Below are positions 8,540 to 13,404 of a DNA stretch of 15,408 bases, piece after piece. A program made the translations under genes and the position numbers. The notes below the pieces were generated by a model that searched no databases, was not told where the DNA came from, and saw only the letters and a program-made list of their open reading frames with translations. This stretch comes from RGIG8700 sp964568815 (GTDB lineage Bacteria > Bacillota > Clostridia > RGIG6154), in contig CAZMRY010000033.1 in NCBI GenBank assembly GCA_964568815.1, positions 1 through 15,408 of the forward strand, read 5' to 3'. Each line of letters opens with the position of its first letter. Position 1 is the stretch's first letter.

Positions 8540-9135
8540 TGAGAGCGTTAATAATCTTAAACGGTGAGTGCAGAAATTGCACTTATCTTTTTAATCAGGT
8601 AAAAAGTTTTGATACGGTAATCTGCGCAGACGGAGGCTATGAGCATTTAAAGGAGCTTAATATAAAGCCTGATGCAGTTTTAGGGGACTTTGACTCAACA
8701 GAGGAGCCAAAGGATATTGAAACAGTACGCTTTCCCGTTGAAAAGGATATGACAGATGCAGAAATTGCTATTGAATATGCAAAAAAGTGCGGTGCAGATG
8801 AAATAGTTTTAACCTGTACTTTAGGTGGCAGAGTTGACCACGAAATGGCAAATATTTTTCTTCTTACAGCCTATGAAAACCTTTCAATAGAAGAAGAAAA
8901 CTGCAGTATTCTCTGTATAAACGGAGAATACACCCTTAAAGGCTGTAAGGGTAAAACAGTAAGCATAATTCCTTTTATGAAGGCTAAAGTGACAATTTCA
9001 GGTTTCAAGTATCCGTTAGATGGCGAAATAAACACAGGCTCCACATTAACCTTAAGCAACATCGCAGAAGAAGATATTGCAAAGGTTAATGTTACAGAAG
9101 GAAAATGTATATTAATTATCAATCACACAATTTAA
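8539..9135 (+). CDS. thiN: Thiamine pyrophosphokinase
   Basis: Transfers pyrophosphate from ATP to thiamine to form thiamine pyrophosphate. The catalytic domain (about 1-125) shows CADGGYEHL, GDFDS (acidic metal-binding cluster), EKDMTDAEIA and GGRVDHEMANI. The C-terminal thiamin-binding beta domain (about 130-198) is more divergent but has the expected GSTLTLSN segment. The 198-aa length is slightly short but within the family range. The start overlaps the rpe stop, with GGGAG about 8 nt upstream. It is the last large gene of the cluster, as in B. subtilis, where the thiN homologue (yloS) precedes spoVM. Confidence 0.93.
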   Translation: MRALIILNGECRNCTYLFNQVKSFDTVICADGGYEHLKELNIKPDAVLGDFDSTEEPKDIETVRFPVEKDMTDAEIAIEYAKKCGADEIVLTCTLGGRVDHEMANIFLLTAYENLSIEEENCSILCINGEYTLKGCKGKTVSIIPFMKAKVTISGFKYPLDGEINTGSTLTLSNIAEEDIAKVNVTEGKCILIINHTI

Positions 9136-9144
9136 AAAGTTTTA

Positions 9145-9150
9145 TATAAT
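9145..9150 (+). promoter_or_regulatory. Possible -10 element before the small genes
   Basis: A TATAAT hexamer lies 10 nt past the thiN stop and 30 nt before the 48-aa gene. No convincing -35 hexamer sits 16-18 nt upstream. The wider TATATAAT also resembles the sigma-E -10 (CATACAAT-like), which would suit a spoVM transcript, but I see no clear sigma-E -35. It could equally be chance in AT-rich DNA. Confidence 0.25.
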
Positions 9151-9180
9151 AATACTGAGCCGGGCAAAAGGTGGTATTAT

Positions 9181-9327
9181 ATGTATAGAAAACGAAAAAT
9201 GTGGTGCGGTATTTTGCTGGGAATTGCGGCAGGAGTTTTAATATATATGCTCTTTCCCACAAACTGGCTGCTCTTTGTAATGTGCTTGGTTATTATCTAC
9301 ATAACAATTACAAATTTATTTTGTTAG
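9181..9327 (+). CDS. Small two-helix membrane protein (48 aa)
   Basis: Not recognised as a named family. An ATG preceded by AAAGGTGG at good distance opens a 48-codon frame ending in TAG. The peptide starts with a basic cytosolic-type tail (MYRKRK) and then has two hydrophobic segments, at about residues 10-25 and 29-46, split by the turn FPTN. Such a pattern is typical of a small integral membrane hairpin protein with both ends on the same side, probably N-in by the positive-inside rule. It lies 45 nt after thiN and 13 nt before the spoVM-like gene, so the three may share a transcript. It is too short for usual ORF cut-offs. The ribosome binding site, composition and spacing support it as real; function is unknown. 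Confidence 0.7.
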   Translation: MYRKRKMWCGILLGIAAGVLIYMLFPTNWLLFVMCLVIIYITITNLFC

Positions 9328-9340
9328 GAGGCTCCTTTGT

Positions 9341-9409
9341 ATGAAAGTAGTTATTTTAAAACCAAAAGGAATACTTAAGAAGCTTATGATGAGTTTATTC
9401 AAAATTTGA
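9341..9409 (+). CDS. spoVM: SpoVM-like sporulation peptide (22 aa)
   Basis: A 22-codon gene with a consensus AGGAGG (9326-9331) 9 nt before its ATG. The peptide begins MKVVILKPKGILKK and continues as an amphipathic, Lys-rich segment ending in FKI. It resembles SpoVM of B. subtilis (26 aa, MKFYTIKLPKFL start) in length, the MK start, a lysine-proline-lysine region at residues 7-9 and alternating hydrophobic/basic pattern. Position adds strong support: in B. subtilis spoVM lies just downstream of the thiN homologue. Known SpoVM peptides bind the positively curved forespore membrane and anchor the spore-coat ATPase SpoIVA. The assignment rests on memory of the family plus synteny. The in-frame TGA is followed by five more sense codons (KEESE) and TAA, noted separately. 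Confidence 0.7.
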   Translation: MKVVILKPKGILKKLMMSLFKI

Positions 9410-9540
9410 AAGGAAGAGTCTGAATAAAATTACACATCTTGCACTGTTTTACTCCTTTATGTACACAAAGTACACGACAGTCGTAAATCAGCACAATCTG
9501 TGCAATTTTCTTTCAGCCTTGTTAAATTAAAGGAGAAATT
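9410..9540. other. Intergenic region, no convincing gene
   Basis: There are 131 nt between the spoVM-like gene and yigZ. It holds a short weak hairpin (9491-9503), an 11-bp palindrome ACGACAGTCGT (9474-9484) and the yigZ ribosome binding site AAAGGAG. I see no near-consensus sigma-A promoter. A 23-codon frame at 9459-9530 lacks a ribosome binding site and is not called. Confidence 0.6.
9491..9511 (+). terminator. Weak possible terminator after spoVM-like gene
   Basis: A 5-bp stem GCACA/TGTGC with a 3-nt loop is followed by AATTTTCTTT. The stem is short and the T tract is interrupted, so it could be only a partial terminator or none. Its position, between the end of the large cluster and yigZ, is where a terminator would be expected. 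Confidence 0.25.
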
Positions 9541-10185
9541 ATGGAATACAAAACTCTCATAAAGAGAGAAATTGGAGAAATAACAGAGAAAAAGTCGAGA
9601 TTTATATGCACTCTTCAGCCTGTTAAAACTCAGGAGGAGGCAGTAGCTTTCATTGATGAAATGAAAAGTAAATACTGGGATGCAACCCATAATGTATACG
9701 CATATAATCTCCTTGACTCAAACATAAAAAGATATTCAGATGACGGGGAACCGTCAGGTACATCAGGAATTCCCTCCCTCAATGTTCTTGAGGGAGAGGG
9801 ACTTTTTGATGTTTGCGCAGTAATAACAAGATATTTTGGCGGAACTCTGCTTGGGACAGGCGGTCTTGTGCGTGCTTATTCAGGTGCGGTCAAAGCTGCC
9901 ATAGAAAACAGCCTTGTTGTAACAAAAAGCCTTTGCAGTATTGTTAAAATAAGGTGCAGTTACTCTTTGTGGGGAAAGGTTGAAAACATTCTTAAAAACA
10001 AAAATATTGCAATTAAAGATATACAGTTTGCAGATGAAGTGTTGGTATTTGCCTACGAAAAAGTAGCAGATACGGACAAGCTTATTGAAGACATAACAGA
10101 AAAAACAGATGCATCAGCAATTATAACTGTTGAAGGAGAAGAATTCGCCTTTCTGGATAAAGACGGAAAAGTGGTAAATATATAA
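9541..10185 (+). CDS. yigZ: YigZ/IMPACT-family protein
   Basis: Member of the YigZ/YvyE (UPF0029, IMPACT N-terminal) family; the exact biochemical role in bacteria is unsettled. The N-terminal domain (about 1-130) carries the family signature: DDGEPSGTSGIPSL and RYFGGTLLGTGGLVRAYSGA. A smaller C-terminal ferredoxin-like domain (about 137-205) follows. The 214-aa length is typical. ATG 9541 is preceded by AAAGGAG at 7 nt. It stands between the spore/thiamine end of the large cluster and the secDF operon and seems to be a single-gene unit or the tail of the upstream transcript. Confidence 0.93.
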   Translation: MEYKTLIKREIGEITEKKSRFICTLQPVKTQEEAVAFIDEMKSKYWDATHNVYAYNLLDSNIKRYSDDGEPSGTSGIPSLNVLEGEGLFDVCAVITRYFGGTLLGTGGLVRAYSGAVKAAIENSLVVTKSLCSIVKIRCSYSLWGKVENILKNKNIAIKDIQFADEVLVFAYEKVADTDKLIEDITEKTDASAIITVEGEEFAFLDKDGKVVNI

Positions 10186-10193
10186 TAAAAAGG

Positions 10194-10222
10194 TTGACTT
10201 TGACAGGTATTTATAATATAAT
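10194..10222 (+). promoter_or_regulatory. Sigma-A promoter of secDF
   Basis: The -35 TTGACT (10194-10199), a 17-nt spacer and a perfect -10 TATAAT (10217-10222) lie just after yigZ. Transcription would start near 10229, giving a leader of about 27 nt with AGGAGG at 10241-10246. An overlapping second TTGACA (10200-10205) has no -10 at the right distance. Confidence 0.85.
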
Positions 10223-10255
10223 AATTGTATGTGAATTTTAAGGAGGACAAAAGCA

Positions 10256-11533
10256 ATGGGAAAAAATATTGCGAAACTTTTAATTGTAATTGTGCTTATT
10301 GCGGCAGTTGTTTTTGCAGCATTTGGCACATACACAATTGGTGGTTATACCAAAAAAGGTGCATTCGATGAAAAAATCGGTATCAGACAGGGCCTTGACT
10401 TAACAGGCGGTTCTGTTATTACATTTGAGGCACAGGCAGAAGATGTTACTTCTGAACAGATGAACACAGTGGTTGCAGTTATGAGAAAAAGACTTGATAA
10501 TGCTAACTACACAGAAGCAACAGTTGCAGTTCAGGGTGAAAAGAGGGTAAGAATTGAAATTCCTTCAGTTTCAAATCCTGACGATGCTGTTAAACTTTTA
10601 GGTCAGACTGCAGAACTTGTTTTTACAGATTCTGAGGGAAATGTTGTGCTTAATGGTGCAGACATCAAAAAAGCACAGCAGATGTATGGTCAGCTTTCAG
10701 AATTAGGAGCTGCTGAATATTATGTAGAACTTACATTCAACGCAGAAAGTGTGCAGAAATTTGCAGATGCTACAAAGGCAGCAGCCAACAAAGAAGCAGG
10801 TCAGAACTTTATTGCAATTATGCTTGATGAAACAGTTATTTCTGCTCCGCAGGTAGATGCTCAGTATTCAGCTGAAGGTATTAATTCAGAAACAGCTGTT
10901 ATTTCAGGTGGCTTCACAGCAGAAACTGCTGCAGACCTTGCAAACTTAATCAGTGCAGGTCAGCTTCCGTTCAGCTTAAAGGTTGTTGAACAGAGTGCAG
11001 TTGGTGCATCACTTGGTGAAACAGCACTTTCAGACAGTATTTTAGCTGCTTTAATCGGTATTGTTCTTATTATGTTATTAATGATAGTTCTTTACAGAAT
11101 TCCAGGTCTTGCAGCAGATATTGCTCTTGTTGGTTATATCGGACTTTACGTTCTTATTATGGGACTTTTCCACACAAACCTTACACTCGCAGGTATTGCA
11201 GGTGTTATCTTAACAATCGGTATGGCAGTAGACGCAAATGTTATTATCTTTGAAAGAATCAAAGAAGAAATAGGTGCAGGCAAAACAGTTAAAGCGGCTG
11301 TTGGTGCAGGCTTTAAGAGAGCATTTGCAGCAATCGTTGACTCAAACATCACAACATTGATTGCAGCAACCGTTCTTTATGTTGTTGGTGTTGGTACAGT
11401 TAAGGGCTTTGCAATCACACTTGGTCTTGGTATTATAATTTCAATGTTCACTGCAATCTTTGTAACAAGATTTATCTTAACTCAGTTTGCAGGAATTTTC
11501 GGCAAGAACCCTAAGTTGTACGGTGGCAAATAA
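10256..11533 (+). CDS. secD: Protein translocase subunit SecD
   Basis: Part of the SecDF membrane complex, which uses the proton motive force to help pull exported proteins through SecYEG. It has an N-terminal transmembrane helix (about residues 6-26) followed by GLDLTGG (46-52), the family's GLDLxGG motif, and an extracytoplasmic domain to about residue 255. The C-terminal RND-type membrane domain (about 258-420) has the signature IGMAVDANVIIFERIKEE. At 425 aa it is a compact Gram-positive-type SecD with no enlarged P1 head. A strong AGGAGG is 9 nt from the ATG. It is expressed from its own promoter, with secF 19 nt downstream. Confidence 0.95.
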   Translation: MGKNIAKLLIVIVLIAAVVFAAFGTYTIGGYTKKGAFDEKIGIRQGLDLTGGSVITFEAQAEDVTSEQMNTVVAVMRKRLDNANYTEATVAVQGEKRVRIEIPSVSNPDDAVKLLGQTAELVFTDSEGNVVLNGADIKKAQQMYGQLSELGAAEYYVELTFNAESVQKFADATKAAANKEAGQNFIAIMLDETVISAPQVDAQYSAEGINSETAVISGGFTAETAADLANLISAGQLPFSLKVVEQSAVGASLGETALSDSILAALIGIVLIMLLMIVLYRIPGLAADIALVGYIGLYVLIMGLFHTNLTLAGIAGVILTIGMAVDANVIIFERIKEEIGAGKTVKAAVGAGFKRAFAAIVDSNITTLIAATVLYVVGVGTVKGFAITLGLGIIISMFTAIFVTRFILTQFAGIFGKNPKLYGGK

Positions 11534-11552
11534 TTTACAGGAGGTATAGAAA

Positions 11553-12425
11553 ATGTTTAATGTAACAAAAAATAACAAAATCTTATATATTATTCCTGTG
11601 GTTATTATCTTAATCGGTATAATTATGGGAATTGTAAACGGCGGATTTAACCTTGATACAGAGTTTATCGGCGGTACATCACTTACAATTGATATGGGCA
11701 AAGACTTCAGTGATGCTCAGCTTAACAACTTTGCAGAAAAAACTCTCGGCAAAGATGTAACAGTTCAGAAGGTTGAAGGTAATCAGGCTATTATCAGAAC
11801 AGTAGAAATCACAAATGAAGAAAAAGCTGCTCTTTTAAATGCTCTCGCAGCAGAGTACGGAATTGAAGCAGAAGCACAGAACTTTGAATCCGTAAGTGCA
11901 ACAGTTGGTGCTGAAACACAGCAGAAAGCGATTATTGCAGTTGTTGTTGCAGTTATTCTTATGCTTATCTACATTTCTGTAAGATTTGAATTCTTATCAG
12001 GTGTAGCAGCAATTATGGCTCTTATTCACGATGTTCTTATTATGCTCTCTGTATATCTTATATTCCAGATTCCGGTTAACTCATCATTTATTGCAGCAAT
12101 ACTTACAATCCTCGGTTACTCAATCAACGCAACAATCGTTATGTTTGACAGAGTAAGAGAAAATATGAGACTTACAAGAAAAGAACCGTTCCAGAAACTT
12201 GTTAATAATAGCGTTTGGCAGACAATGGGACGCTCAGTTAACACAACAGTAACAACATTAATCACAATCGTTCTTCTCTACTTTATGGGAGTTGATGCAA
12301 TTAAAGAATTTGCACTTCCTATTATTGTAGGTGTTGTAGCAGGCTTCTATTCATCAGTATTCCTTTCAGGAAACTTCTGGATTATGCTTAAGAAAGCAGC
12401 TAAACACAAAAATGTAACAGAATAA
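11553..12425 (+). CDS. secF: Protein translocase subunit SecF
   Basis: Partner of SecD in the proton-driven translocase accessory complex. An N-terminal transmembrane helix (about 9-27) is followed by NLDTEFIGGTSL (33-44), a variant of the family GIDFxGG motif. A short extracytoplasmic domain leads to the RND-like membrane domain (about 125-280) with ILGYSINATIVMFDRVRENM, the SecF counterpart of the SecD signature. The 290-aa length is standard. AGGAGG (11539-11544) lies 8 nt before the ATG. SecD and SecF are separate genes here, not fused as in B. subtilis. A strong terminator starts 5 nt after the stop. Confidence 0.95.
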   Translation: MFNVTKNNKILYIIPVVIILIGIIMGIVNGGFNLDTEFIGGTSLTIDMGKDFSDAQLNNFAEKTLGKDVTVQKVEGNQAIIRTVEITNEEKAALLNALAAEYGIEAEAQNFESVSATVGAETQQKAIIAVVVAVILMLIYISVRFEFLSGVAAIMALIHDVLIMLSVYLIFQIPVNSSFIAAILTILGYSINATIVMFDRVRENMRLTRKEPFQKLVNNSVWQTMGRSVNTTVTTLITIVLLYFMGVDAIKEFALPIIVGVVAGFYSSVFLSGNFWIMLKKAAKHKNVTE

Positions 12426-12429
12426 TTTG

Positions 12430-12455
12430 AAAAGTGTCCGAAAGGACACTTTTTT
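12430..12455 (+). terminator. Intrinsic terminator of secDF
   Basis: A perfect 10-bp stem, AAAAGTGTCC/GGACACTTTT, closes a GAAA tetraloop and ends in a T tract. It starts 5 nt after the secF stop and ends 3 nt before the next promoter's -35. Confidence 0.93.
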
Positions 12456-12457
12456 CA

Positions 12458-12486
12458 TTGACTAAATACAAGATGTTTGATAAAAT
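12458..12486 (+). promoter_or_regulatory. Sigma-A promoter of the rubredoxin-fusion gene
   Basis: The -35 TTGACT (12458-12463), a 17-nt spacer and the -10 TAAAAT (12481-12486) begin directly after the secDF terminator. AAAGGAG lies about 8 nt before the ATG at 12526. No obvious operator palindrome overlaps it. Confidence 0.8.
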
Positions 12487-12525
12487 CTTGATATAGAGGA
12501 ATAATATGTAAAAAGGAGACTTGAT

Positions 12526-13134
12526 ATGATAGAAAATAATGCTATGTTTAAACTTTCGTACGGACTTTATGTTTTAACAGCAAAATCAGACGGTAAGGAC
12601 AACGGATGTATAGTAAATACAGTTATACAGATAACTGATTCTCCAAAAAGAATACTGGTGGCAGTTAATAAACAAAATCTCACTTGCAGAATGATTGAGG
12701 AAACAAATGAGTTTAATGTATCTGTACTTACTGAAAAAACAGATTTTGAGCTTATAAAGAGATTTGGTTTTAAGAGCGGAAAAATGGAAAACAAATTTGA
12801 CGGTTTTTCAAACTGGTCAAGAAGCGAGAATACAATAAGCTATATTTCTGAAAACACAAACAGCTTTATGAGTGCGAAGGTTTTCAAAAAAGAAGATGTG
12901 GGAACACATATTGTATTTTTGGCGGATGTAACAGAGGCAAAACAGCTGTCAAGTGAAAAATCTCTTACCTATGAATATTATTTCTCAAATATCAAGCCAA
13001 AGCCTGAAGAAACCAAAAAGAAAGGCTATGTGTGTAAAATATGCGGATATGTTTACGAGGGCGAGCCGTTGCCTGAAGATTTTATCTGCCCTATATGTAA
13101 GCATGGTGCAGAGGACTTTGAACAAATAAAATAA
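12526..13134 (+). CDS. Flavin reductase-rubredoxin fusion (high-molecular-weight rubredoxin type)
   Basis: An electron-transfer protein with an N-terminal FMN-binding flavin-reductase-like (flavoredoxin) domain (about residues 1-155) and a C-terminal rubredoxin-like iron site. The first domain starts MFKLSYGLYVLTAK and contains NGCIVNTVIQITDSP, typical of the Flavin_Reduct fold. The iron site has Cys170, Cys173, Cys188 and Cys191. This layout matches Hrb/high-molecular-weight rubredoxin of acetogens and other anaerobes, which passes electrons from NAD(P)H to flavodiiron proteins that reduce O2 or NO. The Cys pairs are separated by only 14 residues instead of about 29 in classical rubredoxin, so the iron domain is the compact type. 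The gene has its own promoter. The role in oxidative or nitrosative stress is inferred. Confidence 0.9.
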   Translation: MIENNAMFKLSYGLYVLTAKSDGKDNGCIVNTVIQITDSPKRILVAVNKQNLTCRMIEETNEFNVSVLTEKTDFELIKRFGFKSGKMENKFDGFSNWSRSENTISYISENTNSFMSAKVFKKEDVGTHIVFLADVTEAKQLSSEKSLTYEYYFSNIKPKPEETKKKGYVCKICGYVYEGEPLPEDFICPICKHGAEDFEQIK

Positions 13135-13135
13135 G

Positions 13136-13199
13136 AAAAAGGGTTTGTAGCAAAATTAATATTTATGCATATCTATACATTTTGCTACAGACTCTTTTT
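13136..13199. terminator. 21-bp hairpin, likely bidirectional terminator
   Basis: Arms 13136-13156 and 13179-13199 are 21 nt each and pair along their whole length, with two positions as G-T wobbles, around a 22-nt loop. The plus strand ends in CTCTTTTTG, and the minus strand ends in CCCTTTTTCTTATTTT. It starts 1 nt after the stop codon of the rubredoxin fusion, so it should end that transcript. It can also stop transcription coming from the convergent lipoprotein gene after it has crossed the hairpin array. Confidence 0.82.
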
Positions 13200-13200
13200 G

Positions 13201-13403
13201 TCGATATGCTGGCTTACGCCAACTCGATATATTTACTTGCGTAAATTCGATATAATTTCTTGCAGAAATTTCGATATGATACAAATTCCTTATACTCGTT
13301 GCAAAGCAACATATCGAGTGCTTGCACATATCGAGTACGAAGTACATATCGAAAATTCCGTAGGAATTTATATCGAGGCAAAGTGTCTTGAAGGACGCTT
13401 TGC
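13201..13403. repeat. TCGATAT/ATATCGA hairpin array
   Basis: The 7-mer TCGATAT starts at 13201, 13224, 13247 and 13271; its reverse complement ATATCGA starts at 13311, 13328, 13346 and 13370. Nearly every gap holds its own short palindrome: TGGC/GCCA (13210-13221), ATTTAC/GTAAAT (13231-13246), AATTTCT/AGAAATT (13254-13270), GTTGC/GCAAC (13298-13310), GTGC/GCAC (13318-13327), GTAC/GTAC (13335-13345), AAATTCC/GGAATTT (13353-13369) and a 10-bp stem GCAAAGTGTC/GACGCTTTGC (13378-13403). Loops are 2-6 nt. Stem sequences differ from one unit to the next while the 7-mers stay fixed. Left and right halves can pair 7-mer to 7-mer, giving a long branched stem with side hairpins on both strands. It resembles REP/BIME-type intergenic palindromic clusters in general style; I cannot name the family. 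Confidence 0.85.
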
Positions 13404-13404
13404 T

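Noticed and set aside
9407..9409. TGA as a sense (recoded) codon throughout this organism
   Set aside because: fmt and prkC end cleanly at TGA and reading through would extend them into neighbouring genes, so TGA is a normal stop.
9439..9467. Possible promoter TTGCAC-17-TACACA before yigZ
   Set aside because: Each hexamer matches the consensus at only about three of six positions.
9459..9530. 23-codon open frame downstream of the spoVM-like gene
   Set aside because: It has no ribosome binding site, unremarkable composition, and the palindrome and hairpin sequences fall within it.
13201..13403. CRISPR array
   Set aside because: The repeated unit is only 7 nt and flips orientation, the gaps are 10-33 nt and self-complementary, and no cas gene is near.
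13201..13403. Integron attC sites or an insertion-sequence end
   Set aside because: There is no integrase or transposase in the window, no attC R-box pattern, and no flanking target duplication that I can see.
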